Shown: in pieces, positions 34,331-47,997 of the stretch | How positions within the stretch are numbered: position 1 is the first letter of the stretch | Layout: the number at the start of each line of letters is the position of its first letter | Assembly: GCF_041146795.1 (NCBI RefSeq) | Contig: NC_135185.1 | Location: 26,905,529 to 26,969,528, forward strand | Reading direction: 5' to 3' | Length of the DNA: 64,000 nucleotides | DNA from: Maylandia zebra | Taxonomy: Eukaryota > Chordata > Actinopteri > Cichliformes > Cichlidae | Notes under the pieces: model-generated | What the model saw: the letters and a program-made list of their open reading frames with translations, nothing else | What the model was told of the DNA's origin: nothing | The model's database searches: none | Position numbers and translations under genes: made by a program

Positions 34331-37300
34331 AGAGCAGCATGAAAAGTGTATGAAAGGAAGGATCTGTGGCATATGCAGCTCAGGGATAAACAATGGCACT
34401 TGCACTTAGTGTTTAATCTTTGGAAAAAATCAGGAAGAATATAAATCTTATGTAAAAGAAAACTTTAAAGGGCAACTAAGACCACAAATTCTTCATTTTG
34501 TCACTAGTTAAATGTGCATAAGGGGCACACAGTTAGATCACTGTGAATAGTAAAGATGGTTAAAAAAAATAATCCCAGTGGTTGTCAGTGGAGGGTTTTC
34601 TTTCTACCCACTTATTGTCTGATTTCCTGTTTGGACAGTAAATAAATAAAATTCATGGGACAAAAACAAAAAGGGGAAAAAATAGAATGAGATGATTTCT
34701 TTAAAACTGGCACAGATCTGTATGTAGCACACACTTATATCACTGATTTTAATTATTTAACTGTTTATCACCAGAGCAGATTAAATACAAAATCTTAGTC
34801 CTTGATTCCGCTGTATTTTCTTTTCTCTGAACAATAGATCTCAGCTATGTATGATGTAATATAAATGAAGCATTAGCCCTATAACAACAAATCTTTTAGA
34901 GTGATTGCATCGCTCCAGTGTTGTGCGAGGACAACAGATGCTGCCTTTTGTCTTGTCTGGGGCCAGATTAGAGCGACCAATCTTTCACGCATTATATTTA
35001 AAGAACCAAAGGCCTTGGCCACTGAGAAATTTGTGTTCATTAAAGCAATAGCATCTCATGATGAATATTTGCCTTGCACTGCTGCCCAGGTACTAGCCTC
35101 CTCCATTAGGTCAGTTTGCAAATCTGTAATAAAACATTTATCTGGCTATTACTTTACCTGACCTATTGGTCAAAGTTGCTAATGGGTTTCAGAGCTATTC
35201 CCAATAGAATCTCCACATTGATTTTGTGTTCCTCTGAAATATCTGCTCAAGGCTAAAGCCACTGGTACACGTTGAAATGAAATTAGCGACCCGCGGAAAT
35301 TTCCTTCTATTTCCTCCTTAAATAAATAAATGGAAATCGAAATTGTTTGGGAGACACTGAGTGAAATACTGTCTTCCAAGGAATTCAGCTCTACACTCCG
35401 CCCCAGATGGTCCTATTGTGGTGACGAAAAAGTAATTTCCAATCCCACGAGTGCTGAAATCATTCATATAACCTGCAATATCACAGACACACACAGTACG
35501 TGACACCTATATAAAGTCCCTGCTGCAGAGCTTGGGGAGGGGGCTGGAGGTAAAGCTCTTAGTTTGCGAATGATCATCTAATATATGTCTGCAATGTCAC
35601 AGTGCTCAAGGATGAAACTCTGCTCTCTATTTCATCCTAATCATGTTAAATCCAGTAACAATAAGGCATGTTATGATTTCTTCACATCTTTTTTTCCCCC
35701 TTTCTCTCTCTCTCTCTCTCTTCCTCTCGCCAGTGAGCTCAGAGGCATTACATCACTGCTTAGTCTGTGCCGCCGCTCAGTAAGATTCCATGTTGTGTCA
35801 TCGTTGATCCACATGTGCTCCTCTTGCCCCAGCGGGAGGCTAGCTGATATTGCTGTGGGAATACTGATATATGCTCTCCTAGCTGGAGGTTTCATCACAA
35901 CAATAACATCTCAGCTCGCCCAAATTTAAACCAGTTTACTGATTGTTGATTGTTAAGTGGGCAGGATTTATTCTATCAGCTGAAGATCTCCTGTTTTGTG
36001 ATCAAGATTGTGTTGACACCAGTTTTGGCCAAGTAAGCCCCCCCCCCCCCACCTCCCCCTGCTATGTTATACAAGCATGTCATGCTGTTTCACACTGCCA
36101 GTGCTTTACAGGTCCTGCGAGGTGTGTGACAGAGCACTGAAATGACACACCAGCAGTCGGTCTCTTGTGTAACTGCAATATAACCCAAAATGGGGAAAAA
36201 AATAAATAACAAAATAAAGCTATTTGAACCATAAATAGCATTAATCATCTTGTGAATATATATGAGAAAACAAGATGTTTATTACTCAGATGTCTATATA
36301 CCATGAAATCTTAGACGCAATGACCTTATGAGTACTTATTCCTAATGTTGTGTGGTTCCCTTGCTGATAGTCAGGGAAAATGTGTCTGTAAAATTGCCTG
36401 CCTGAGCAACAGTGTAGTCCCTGTGTCCTCTGCTCCAGTCTTGGCCTGGGGCGACTCCTGCTGCTGTTGATGGCTATCCATTTGCTCTGCCCTCTCTAAG
36501 GATGGGAGGGAGGCAGAGAGGGAGCATCGGCCCCATCTGCCACGCTGATATTTACTATCCCCTCACATTTGTGAGAAGTGGGGGTGGCAAAGGCCCAATT
36601 CCCTCATGGTGTTTTAGCACTCTGGCAGATACACACATGTGCATACAGGAAGAGAGAGATCAGAGGCAAATGGAAAGAGTTTAAAAAAAAGAAGTGCTGT
36701 TCATATAAAACAGAGTTAAATTCTGATTTAACCTGATGTGGCTTGGATGCAAAAAAGACGACATAATGGATGAGTGTAAACAGAAACAAGAAACCTGCTC
36801 GGCATTCCATTCACAGCATCATTGCATGCAGTTTTTCACGATTTAGCAAGAGGCAAAGAGACACTGAAAAGAAGTTTGAGGGAGGCGCTGCACTGAAAGC
36901 AGACACAGCAGGTTGCCATGAGCAGTTTAAGCTGGCAGCACTATTGTCCCGGCGCTACAAAAAAACAAACAGTTCAATCACTCCTCCCAGAATCTGCTCT
37001 GACACCTGGTAAGATCTCATCGCGAGGAGGTCGCATGTTTTGTGTGGAGCTGCTGGAGGTCACACATCACTCACTTGAATTATCTGGTGAGAGGGCAGGA
37101 ACTCAGCCGCACACCTGCTTCTTCTTCTTTCTTTCTTTTTTAAACCCAAAGCCCGTGAGTATTGCTCTAAATGAATGGACTTTTCTGGATGTGGGCTTTG
37201 CAGATTTAGATGGCGGGCAAACATTCTGTTTGCATCACTCAGCGTGTGAGGGAAAATAAATGGAGCCGTTTTTCATTTAAAAAAGAAAAAAGAAAAAGGA

Positions 37301-38414
37301 AAAAAAATGCCACAATAATGGGCCCGGTGTAATTACAGTCAACTCGTAATGACATCTAGCTCTGTTTAGAGTGCAATCACACAAGTCTGTTGGCCTGATT
37401 GTGGTCAGTTCAGGATTTACATAATCTTGTTTGGAATTAATTGTGACTCCACGCTAGATATTTATCTTACGGCTTTACGGCAGCTGCAGGAGCCCCTTGC
37501 ACTTCCATTAAGAAAAAGGTCATAAACCCCCTACAGTCTAAAGGACTCATAATATATGCAGAATTTTTAAATTGAAATCATACTTTAATCGAGATTGGGT
37601 TGTATTGGTGTGTTTTTTATTAAGCACATACATTTGGTGTAGTCTTTATTGCTTTGGATAATTCAGTAGTCCATACATGTTTGCTGTAAAAGTTGCCGTC
37701 AAGCCGCTGGTGCTGTTGCTAATCAGATGAACTGAATCTTGTATTATTAAAGCTCAGCGCTCCTCTATTACATGTGTGTGCCTGAAGAGGAAAGTCCACA
37801 TGGGCTTTCTGCCCAAATGCCTGGACTAAGACTGCAGTATTGCCTCTTTCATTGTTTTTGGTGTTGGTGATTGCTTTTAAGCGTGAGCATTTGGCTGTAA
37901 GTGATCTTGCAATGCATTATTTTTTTCCTTGTTTTTTTTTTTTGGATTAGCAATAAAGATAAAACTTGAAATGCAATTACCGGTGAGCACAATGAGGAAG
38001 ATTTTATTTATGGCACTTGGTTCTCTGGCTGTAATAAAACTGAGTTTAAGAAAGGTACCCTGCTCTCCTGGAACTCTTCATTTTAATGATACCAACAACA
38101 GACATTCATGACCGCCTACCTTCCCACCACAGGATTAAGTCAGGCAGTCATCTAGATTCTAAACTGCAGCCCAAGGTTAGCCCATGCAATTTCCCCCTAA
38201 AGCTAGAGCACAGCCAGCAGTTGGTCATTCATATGCATCTGAAATCTAATACCCTGCTGCTGTGCCCCACAGCGGCCCCACCTTTCCTGACTCACCAGTG
38301 AACCTCGACTCCTCCAGCGCACTCTGACCATTATACACCCTCCCTGTCTTTCGTTCTTGCCCTCCCCCTGTCTGAGTCTATTTGCATGTTGCCCAGGTTA
38401 CACTGTCAGGGTAC
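34331..38414. other. non-coding, nothing recognised
   Basis: No exon, RNA or transposon identified. Contains a (TC)n run near 35704-35721 and a 13-base C tract at 36038-36050. Scattered balanced-composition stretches (for example 35180-35330) may be regulatory. Confidence 0.35.
36038..36050. repeat. poly-C tract (13 bases)
   Basis: Uninterrupted C13 followed by ACCTCCCCC. Prone to length errors and polymorphism. Confidence 0.95.
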
Positions 38415-38456
38415 ACCCCCACCCCCACCCAACCCCACCCGTGCACCCCCACCCCA
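38415..38456 (-). other. G-quadruplex-type motif on the minus strand
   Basis: The + strand holds seven C-runs of 3-5 bases separated by 1-4 bases. The minus strand therefore has seven closely spaced G-runs, well above the four needed for an intramolecular G-quadruplex. About 6.3 kb downstream of sox11. Confidence 0.8.
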
Positions 38457-41400
38457 ATAGTTAGACTCAACACAGGGTTTCATTTGATAGTCTTTGCTGC
38501 TTCAGTAAATAATTAGCCACTGAATCCTCTGGGGGCCCTACACAGGAAGCATGGCTTGCTTAACAGGGGGGCTAAGGTTCTAATGACTGCTTTCCTACAA
38601 GGTTTCTGATAGCAAGCATCATGCTGCTGTGTGGACAACAAGAAACAGAATATACCCACCAAATATTAATTCTAAATGTGAATCTGAATGAAGGCTATAC
38701 GATTATTTTAAATCTTTTGCCTATATTGGGAAATACTCTGCTTACCTTTTTAGGTCTGCTTAAGCAGAAGAATTTTCTTGAAAACAGATGTTTTTGGGAA
38801 CTTTGCGGAATTAAATGTCATTATGTTAACAAATCAGCCAAATTAATATGCTGATGTACACGTCACTTCACTGAGATGGTGGAAACAACACCACCGTGCT
38901 GCGAAGTTCAACATAAACTTTCGTTCCAAATGACAGCAGCTACTTGAGCTCTATTACTTTCAATAATCTCATCATTGTGGTAAAGCAAAGCATATTTTAC
39001 CAAACTAGAAATATCAAACAATTGCTAGATGGATGCTTAACCTCAATGATTTGCAGAGCAGATACTCACGCAAAGTAATTCCCCATCAGGATTGCCTCTA
39101 TTTAAAAAAATGACAACTCCTGCCAAAAAATCCATTAACCGCATATAGATTTTAATGGTTCTGTCCAACTATAGATGCAGCGACAACTTTAGATGTTATT
39201 TCAAGAGATCAGTGTGCCCATACCTGAGTGGGACTTGAAAACTTTCCTCCCTCCATGTCCTCCTGTGCATGTTGAACCCCAGAAAGGGCAAAACCAATCA
39301 TGTTGCTGAATAATTAATACATATGTGTATGAACAATTCATATGCATCAAGCTGAATGTACAGTAGTCTATATCCATTATGGAGAAATGGCTGCGTTCAT
39401 AAAAAATACAGCACACCATAAGCTACCTCTCGAAGACTGTCGGGGAACGAGCTAATAAATCTAGTTCCCTGAGATTTACTTCTGTGAATTAAGCACAAAT
39501 TTGGCAGCTCCCACCTCTTGTAACAGGATTTGTAGTTTGATTTTGTTGGCTCTGCGACGCTCCCATCACAACGCAGACTTTGAGGCTTAGAAGCTTGCGG
39601 TCTCCTCAAGATGACAAGCGAGACCGTGTAGAAATGCACTGTTTGGGCTAATGGCACAATCGCAGTGCACACAACCTCTGTGGGAGGTTATGTGTGGCCG
39701 TAGATTGTTGTTGTAGCCAGTGGGGAGTGGAGAAGTAGTGTCTGAAGAGATGTGACAAGTAACCCCGCCAGTGATACGCACAAATACACTCACACACACA
39801 TGTATACACACACACACACACACACCTTATTTCTGTGGTCAGAGTTATTCATTTTGTTGAGCACCTCAGCCGCCAGCGGAGAAACGCTGTCACTGGGTTA
39901 TTACAAATACCCACAAGCAGTTGCGAATGTCCTCACAGATACAGGACAGAGAGAGAGATGTGGGCCTGCATACCACTGCCTGACTGCTGCTGTTTGCTGG
40001 TGTTCTGAATGACCTAGTTCCCCCTTTCGGATAATTCATACCTCACAAAACCATGACACCACAGAATACTTATTTTGTGTCATATATCAAAAGACTGAAA
40101 ATGACAAACATACTGTACCATCACTAGTTCTATTTAACACACTAAAATCACCCACAATTACATGCTTATGTTCCTTTTTCATGTATGCAACTGACTCGTC
40201 CATATATACCTTATGTATGCAACACTGAATACTTCACTGAGTATACATATTTATTCATACATTCCAGACTGCTGGTAAATAAACTGAGTTTTGCTGTTCG
40301 GACATGACTCACGCACTGAATCTCGGCTTCTTTACATGTAAGGTCTCTATGTTACTCACCTCTGTGGCGGGACTGTCATTTTCCATTTTTACAGAGTGGT
40401 ATGATTAGGGACACCGCTGTGATCAAAAGAGGGCTACCGGCTGATTTTCAAAACCACACGTTATAGTGCAAATATATATCAAAGGGAACAGGCTGCATGG
40501 GTCTGTGTGATATGTCCAAAATGATTTAAACATGCTATGACCATGTTTAAGCCTCAAGCGAACATATTTTAACAGAATAACAAGGTTTTGCTGCCTCTGT
40601 GTCTTCATATAGAAGTCTGGGAGAGTTAAAAAGACATGAAAAAAATAAAGAGAAAATCAAAATTGGTATGGAGGGGGAAAGAGAGAGTAACCAAAATAAA
40701 TAAATAAATCTGAGGCTGCTATCCAATGAATTATTAAACTCCCTGTTACAGATTTCCCAATTAGAAGGGGTAATCCAGTAATTAACCCAAGGACCAGCCG
40801 GCTGGTACAGTATATCACTGAAACGTACTGTCTAATCCCTCTACCAGTATTACTGTGAGCTGCAAATTTCCCTTGCAGCTCACAATAAGAAAAAAAAAAC
40901 TCCACCTCACTAATAATCCCATTAGGCTTCGTTATAGAAATACTCTACTCATCTTTTAACTGCCAGCCTCAACTATGTAATGGCTGTGTTTTTAAAGCAA
41001 TTTGGTCAGTGGTGACAGAAACCTGCTTACTGGTGAAAAGTTAATGACACTGAAAGCCAATACTGTATCCTGACCACTTAGCTCTGCCATTTGACAGAAT
41101 TTGTCATAACACAGTTCCTTATTTTCAAAAAGAAACTGATGAATTTCATGTTTATCTTCTTTGCACTTAACTCTAATTTTACAAAAACGGCAAAAGAGAA
41201 AAAAAAAGCCTCTTACCAGTATGCCCGGACGGAAAACTACAGGATTATTAGTGCACAGGGCTCAATCGTGGATTATAGAGACCTAAATTGTGTTTAAATA
41301 GAGATACAAGGCTGGCTGAACAGTCACAATATCAGATTTTGTTGATTTAATCCATTTTCAATGAGGCACCTGGCTCATTTCAGTCGTGATAGGGTCCCCT

Positions 41401-41560
41401 ATCGTATTGCATGACTGAAACCTCATACTGTAGATTTCTCAAATCAGTTCAGCCTAAAACCCAAATAGTCCAAGCCTATTACACCACCACATCCTTGGCT
41501 CTCCCTTTCCTAAAACTTCTGCAACCCTCTGCATCATCCATCCAAGCCAAACCACCTTTA
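38457..41560. other. non-coding, nothing recognised
   Basis: Short frames only. A (CA)n-rich stretch lies at about 39789-39824. No exon or mobile element recognised. Confidence 0.4.
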
Positions 41561-42946
41561 TAAGATAAGATAAGATAAGATAAGATAACCTTTATTAGTC
41601 CCACATGTGGGAAATTTGTTTTGTCACAGCAGGAAGTGGACAGTGCAAAAGTTATGAGGCAAAAATTAGAATACAATAAGAATAAATACAGTACACAACT
41701 GTACAGAATAGAATAAAATAAAATACTATATACAGTAGAATAAAATAAAATAAATATACAATAAGATAAAAATAGAATACAAATACAAATACTATATACA
41801 ACTGAGTAAAAATACAACTATGACAGAAAGGATTATTGCACTTAGTATTATTGCATATGTATGGATGTGTGTGCTTGATCAGTTAAAGTCTTTATTATGG
41901 AGTCTGACAGCAGTGGGGAGGAAAGACCTGCGAAATCTCTCCGTCCCACACCGTGGGTGCCGCAGTCTCCCACTGAAGGAGCTGCTCAGTGCTGTCACAG
42001 TCTGCTGCATGGGGTGGGAGATGTTGTCCATCAGGGATGACAGCTTAGCCGCCGTTCTCCTGTCACTCACCACCTCCACTGGGTCCAGAGGGCATCCTAG
42101 AACAGAGCTGGCCCTTCGGATCACCCTGTTCAGTCTCTTCCTGTCCCCAGCAGAGATGCTGCCGCCCCAGCAGACCACGCCATAAAAGATAGCAGAAGCC
42201 ACAACAGAGTCATAGAATTTCTTCAGGAGTGGGCCCTCCACTCCAAACGACCTGAGTCTCCGCAGCAGGTACAGCCTGCTCTGCCCTTTCCTGTAGAGGG
42301 CGTCTGAGTTATGAGTCCAGTCCAGTCTATTGTTCAGATGAACACCAAGGTACCTGTAGCTGTCCACAGCCTCAATGTCCATACCTTGGATGTTCAGTGG
42401 TTGCAGTGGAGAATGCTTGTGCCTGCGGAAGTCTACCACCAGTTCCTTGGTTTTACTGGCGTTGATCTGGAGGTAGTTCAGCTGGCACCAGTCCACAAAG
42501 TCTTGGGTCAGACCTCTGTACTCCTTGTCGTCCCCATCAGTGATGAGGCCGACTATTGCAGAGTCATCAGAGAACTTCTGCAGGAAGCACTGGGTGGAAT
42601 TGTGGGAGAAGTCTGCAGTGTAGATGGTGAAGAGGAACGGAGCCAGAACCGTTCCCTGTGGGGCCCCCGTACTGCAGACGACCCTGTCCGACACACAGCC
42701 CTGAGTCCTCACATACTGTGGTCGGTCGGTGAGGTAGTCCAGGATCCAGGTAGTGAGGTGATGGTCCACTCCAGAGTTCACCAGCTTGTCCTTTAGAACC
42801 GAGGGAAGAATGGTGTTGAAGGCACTGGAGAAATCAAAGAACATGATTCTCACAGTGCTTCCAGCGGTCTCCAGGTGAGCGAGGGAACGATGTAGGAGGT
42901 GAATGACGGCATCATCCGCTCCAATGCCAGGCTGGTAGGCAAACTG
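41561..42946 (-). mobile_element. 5'-truncated L2/CR1-type LINE
   Basis: Minus-strand non-LTR retrotransposon. Its 3' end on the left is a TAAGA tandem repeat (41561-41588) instead of poly(A), as in CR1/L2-group elements. About 290 bp of 3' UTR lie between the repeat and the stop codon at 41879. The reverse transcriptase homology begins at QFAYQPG (about 42946), and further upstream the match to the family stops, which marks 5' truncation. Target-site duplications were not apparent. L2 or a related jockey-group clade is likely; Rex1/Babar is an alternative. Confidence 0.85.
41879..42946 (-). CDS. LINE reverse transcriptase, C-terminal part (open frame)
   Basis: An uninterrupted frame of about 355 codons with the palm and thumb of a non-LTR reverse transcriptase. 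The frame opens at 42970, and I number residues from there. The A motif FFDFSSAFNTI (about 44-54) and B motif STGAPQGTVLAPFLF (about 100-114) are present. The catalytic C motif FSDDSAIV (about 133-140) carries both Asp residues. Downstream YRYLGVHLNNRLDW (about 205-218) and YRKGQSRLYLLRRLRSF (about 226-242) are typical of fish L2/jockey-type proteins, followed by a C-terminal tail to DFN. The endonuclease domain and finger region are lost to truncation, and the first Met (42970) probably comes from flanking DNA. With no frameshift or stop over ~1.1 kb, the copy is young, though it is not autonomous. Confidence 0.88.
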   Translation of the reverse strand, partial: QFAYQPGIGADDAVIHLLHRSLAHLETAGSTVRIMFFDFSSAFNTILPSVLKDKLVNSGVDHHLTTWILDYLTDRPQYVRTQGCVSDRVVCSTGAPQGTVLAPFLFTIYTADFSHNSTQCFLQKFSDDSAIVGLITDGDDKEYRGLTQDFVDWCQLNYLQINASKTKELVVDFRRHKHSPLQPLNIQGMDIEAVDSYRYLGVHLNNRLDWTHNSDALYRKGQSRLYLLRRLRSFGVEGPLLKKFYDSVVASAIFYGVVCWGGSISAGDRKRLNRVIRRASSVLGCPLDPVEVVSDRRTAAKLSSLMDNISHPMQQTVTALSSSFSGRLRHPRCGTERFRRSFLPTAVRLHNKDFN

Positions 42947-42970
42947 AAACTTATGGCCACATTTCTGCAA

Positions 42971-45900
42971 AGTGTGCTGCTTTGATTTGCTTTGGCATTC
43001 CTGTCCTTATTCATCCAGTGGGGCTGTGAGCTGGAATAATTAGGAGAACGCCATAAGGGCCCTACCACCTGACAAGTGATCAACAAACAATGATTTATGA
43101 GACCATCTCGTATCAGGGGATGACCATTGATTTAAACACACAAAGAAAACACACATTTACGCATGGACACATGCACACACGCGCACCACTTCTGAAACAG
43201 ATGACCAGACACATAAATCAGACTCAGCATCCTTATATTTCAGGATCTGCTGTTTTATGCTGACCTATCTTATTTATCCTTCGTTCGCTTTAATAAACAC
43301 CCAAAACTCATAAGCTCAGAATTGATATGGATTTCATAAGTGATCTGACTGGCAACATCGAGAGCTGCTGAAATTCCCTTGAAAGCTTGAATGAACCTCC
43401 CGCAAATCAATTTTGTCACTCTTTTATGACAAAAATGCTGATTCCACTTTTTTTTTTTTTACAGTTTTTTTACTGCCTGGAAAAAGTACAACTACACTGC
43501 AATATCTATATGTTGCTGTATGGAATTAGCGCAGTAGATCACATTGGCCTGTCTGTTGTTTTGGCATGCCTAGGTAAGATTTCTTGACAGACAACTTGCA
43601 TACTGTGTTTTATTACCCTGCCAGCTGCACGGTCATTGTATATCGCTCTTCCTGCGAACGCGCAGGATCATATTTCTATGTGTACTGCAAAGCGGCGGCT
43701 TCAGATACTGATTAATGAGTAATGAAATAGCTTTTAGTTATTACAGGATGAAAATATTAATATGAGAGATGCTGAGTGAGAAGAAGGGTGCCTTTATTAT
43801 GTTACCAGTCTGCTTCATCATCTCATAGATTTGTCTTAGGTTCACAGCATCAGTCAGATTAAGAAGCCATATTACTCATCAAATGTTAAGTGAGCCTGGT
43901 CCTATTAGACGCGGTAGAGGATGTCATCATCATACAAGACTCCTTTTAGCAACTCAGTAAATCTAAGTCTACATTCATTTTGTGCTTTTGATATACTGTC
44001 ATGGGCAACATTTCCAAAATAGTTAATTAATAGTCAGTAATGGGCTTCTGACTGTTATAGATTCAGTCGTTTACTGTTGGGACTGGGAAATAATTGCTGT
44101 TTTTTACAAGTGTACGACATATGCTATGTGCCTAGAGACGCTGCGCAACGTGTTGATGAACTGTGCATTATTGTCTTTCCTACCACAGATTGATCAGAGC
44201 TGCAGTCAGGTCAATATGTGTCTAAACATGACTTTAATAAGGTGACTGCACAGACACTACTGCAATACCACAAAATGTGGAAAACAGAGAAATCTGTGCA
44301 CATGTAACAGAGTGACAGAGATAGTCTACAGCTTTAGTGCTTTTTCCCTCATTCTTCCTCCACCACCGGTGTGAAGTGATCACAACGCGCACTGTTATGG
44401 TCACTGCAGTTATACTGTTATTAGCGATTGTTGTCAGTCAGAGGCAACAGATCAAAAAGAGTGAATCCATATTGATTAACCGAGTCGAGCTCTCACACAC
44501 TGGCAGAATTTGCGCTATGTACATGATGATTGACTCCTCCTTTGCTTTCCCTTGCACTGTGGCAATGGGATAATTGAGCATCCACCATGAATCCAGTATT
44601 AGAGATTCATGTGTCTCACCCCACCTCTCCTTTTCTGTGTTACATTCAGCTGGCAGATGATTGAAAGGCCTCCGGTGTCCCCCCTGCTCTATGTGGATAA
44701 GCAGTTTTCATATGAAACATCAATACTTGAATGGATAGACAGTTTTATCCATTGATTAAACACTGAGTGAATGCGCAAGTACTCACCCTTGCAAAGACTG
44801 ACGCCCATGCAAGCAGATTCCCCCTCTCCATTTTTGTGATTTAGGGCACATTTGTGCAATGGTTTCTAAGTGGAGTGTCATTACTTCACCTCACCATATT
44901 TGCAAGGGCATAATCAATAACTTCATTTGAGCACCGATATGTGTGGACTGAGAATCGTGGTAGTGGGGACCGCAGTGTTTCTCCCCCTTGGAGAACTGTT
45001 TGAAAATAGCCCTGTGAACATTGATAAAGCAATGACAAATGGGGATTATGGTATGACAGGTCAAAAACTGCCACTTGAAAATTTTTAATCAATCTCTATT
45101 CCCTTCATTTTGCTGTGTGAACTGTGATGTTTCATTCATTGTTTTCACTTTTAGACTGATTAAACAACATACATATTATTTTAAGGATAAAAATCCACTT
45201 TTCCAAATCCCATGCATAATTTGAATTGTATTAATCCAAATACACAAGGATTTAACAGACACTTGCACACCTGCAGCGTCTGGTCAAATAGGATGCTTAT
45301 TGGAGTAGGGATCTCATTCAGATGGTCATTAGACAATCAAATGAGAATAATCTGCCAGGATCTCTATTACGAGGAAGCCAATTCTCCTGGTGCGTCAATG
45401 GCCTTTCAGAGTATTACCAGGTGTGTGGCTCATATACTGATTGCTCATTTGTGCCTGGGAGAGATCACTATATATGAATGCCCTTTATGATTTAAATGCC
45501 AGTGGGAAAAGTACTGTTCGTCAATATGGAATTGAAAGGGTAAAACAAGCGCAAGCTCTTCCTGGATTTCATTCATGACTTTCATTATGAAGTGACACAG
45601 TGACATGACATGTTTTTTTAAAGTGTACAAGTTGCTGATTAGATCATAAACTACTATAGATTTAAGACACCCCATATTTGTAAGTGACTCGCATATGTAA
45701 TATTATTTTTATTTTTGTCCTTTGTTGTCTTCAGTATATTTTTTATTTAATGTGCTGTTATGGCCTTAGGCTCTGGTGTGTGCTGGTGTTCTGTGTTGCA
45801 GAAGTTTCATGGGTGGAGATTCAGGAGGAAATGCACAACACCTGGCCTGTATTTTCCTTGGATATTTAAAACTCTAGGCCTGTTGGTCTCTACTGTTACT

Positions 45901-47917
45901 GGTCTGCTCCAGTCCTTTCATGGTGTCTGCATTGTCTCGATGCCTCTATGCCCCACTTTGGTTCTTTCGTATAAGTTATCTTAATTTGCTCGTTAAGTCA
46001 CACATACTTGCCAACCTATGTTGTTTATGCTTCAGCATGAAATTTACACTGTAGCCATGTTGTAACTGCAAACACCTCTGAAACTCTGTAACCTGCTGTA
46101 ACCTGATGTGCAGGGACACATATGTTTGCTTTACTACAACAAAGAACAGGAGAGAAAAAGTCACATCATTAGATTTGTTTCTGTGAGCTAGCACTGTAAA
46201 TAAAACAATGCGACCCGACCACAGGCTAATTAACACATGATGCACAAGTGTAAGCATCAATATCAGCAATGGCATCGGCCACTTATAGGTCCCTCTATAG
46301 GCACTAAAAAGATCAGGCCTTTCATAAACATCATTATCAAGTTAAATCATTATTTGGTTATTCATATTCAGTTGGTGGTGTAACTCTATTGTTGTGGCCT
46401 ACGAGCTAGTAATAACAATACTACATATAAGCTAAAAGAAATGTAAAATCCATATATGCCAGTCTGAAGCATGTTCTTTTCAAGATTTTCATTTTCTCAC
46501 TCCAAGGCCAAAACACCTCGCCCTCAGTACTAACCCCTGCTGGTGCCTCGAGGTTAACGTGCTCTCTTAATTTTAAGCAAGCGGTGGACACAGGCAATAA
46601 AAAGATGTACATTTTAGCTGTGTCATAGAGAAACAAGTGCATGATCTCAGCAACAGACCACCCACCTTCCTTTTCCTCAAAAACATGTTTCATGGCTGTT
46701 GCTCTCAAATCATGGAGGAGTTTTCATTTGAGGAGGGTCAAAGACCTTTTTATCACCTCCTTAAACACTCATTCAAGGAACCTCTTGTATCGCACGACTG
46801 GACATCCCTTCTCTGTATCTCCAATTGTTGGTAAAATGGGGCAATCTGTAATCTGTATATCCAGTTTTGCCAATGAACTGTATGTAAGCAACCTTGGAGA
46901 ATATTCTGTGCTTTCAAATTGTTTCATGTCAGCAATCAACTCATTGTTTACACTGTTTATAGTGTTAACATTTACCACGCAAACAGTGCACATCCAGCAT
47001 GTGGACATCCTTGACATCTGCCTTTTGGCTCAAGTATAATGGACAGATTAAATGTCACCTTAGCACTGGGTATTTTAATCAGTTTATGTATGGAGGATAT
47101 TTTGTAAGCAATTTTGATGTTTGTTTCCACGAGATGTTAGTGTTGTGTCTGTCAGTCTTGTTGGTGTCTCTGCTTCTCCTGTCCCGACGTGCTCTGCTGC
47201 ATCCTGCGGCATTTGGCACCCTCTCAAGTCACCTCCTCCTTTGCTATACAGACACACACTCACACACACAAACACATCCACAATTAGCTGAGATAAGCTG
47301 GGATTCTGTGACTTCCTGCAGATTCTTCCTCTGATAAGGGAGAACAATTTAAAACCCCTGCATAGAAAAAGACACGAGTATAAAAGAACCTTTCTGGAAG
47401 GCTACAAGAGAAAAAAAATACAACAAAAGTCAATGCAACCAGGCTCTTGGCTGCTGACATGATGACTGGTCACAACATCATCCTGTCATACTATATTAGT
47501 TTTGGTTTTTGCACACCTCAATTGCACTCTTTGCTGAAACTCGTTTATCACATTGCAGGGAATGGACACTACTGTAATATATCACAGGGGCCTTTTCTGA
47601 AAGCGTGACAATCTGCTTTTGAAAGTGCTCTGTTTTGAGTGCCTGCAACAGAAGTGATCACAATAGCAAATAACTAAGAAAAATATTGCAGGGTTTGGCA
47701 TGCATTTCAATGAAAAATAAATATTGAAATAAAATTTCACTTTGTTTTACAGACTTAGTTCAATGTGACCTTTGTGAGTTATTCCTTGTGTTGGTAGCAT
47801 CTGTTTTCAGTGGAAAAGTTGTTTAAGTTAAGCACAAAACCGAGTAGGTATCTAAAAGAATGATGGCTTTTAAATGAGGGCTAAGGGCTACATCTGTCTC
47901 ACGTTCTCTTTGTTAAG
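42971..47917. other. non-coding, nothing recognised
   Basis: No exon or element recognised. A/T-rich with several repeat-free blocks, for example about 44560-44720 and 45260-45480, that could be regulatory. Confidence 0.35.
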
Positions 47918-47997
47918 AATCTTGGAGTCTGAGCTGTCCACACATGAGATAATGGCTGGATGAGATAAAGTAATCAAATCCCCTAAAAAAATCACTT
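47918..47997 (+). repeat. 80 bp exact direct repeat, copy 1
   Basis: From AATCTTGGAGTCTGAGC to AAAAAAATCACTT, identical base for base to 51242-51321, including a seven-A run. Flanks on both sides are unrelated between copies. Confidence 0.97.

Noticed and set aside
42311..42796. 161-codon open frame on the + strand
   Set aside because: It is the antisense shadow of the LINE reverse transcriptase on the minus strand.
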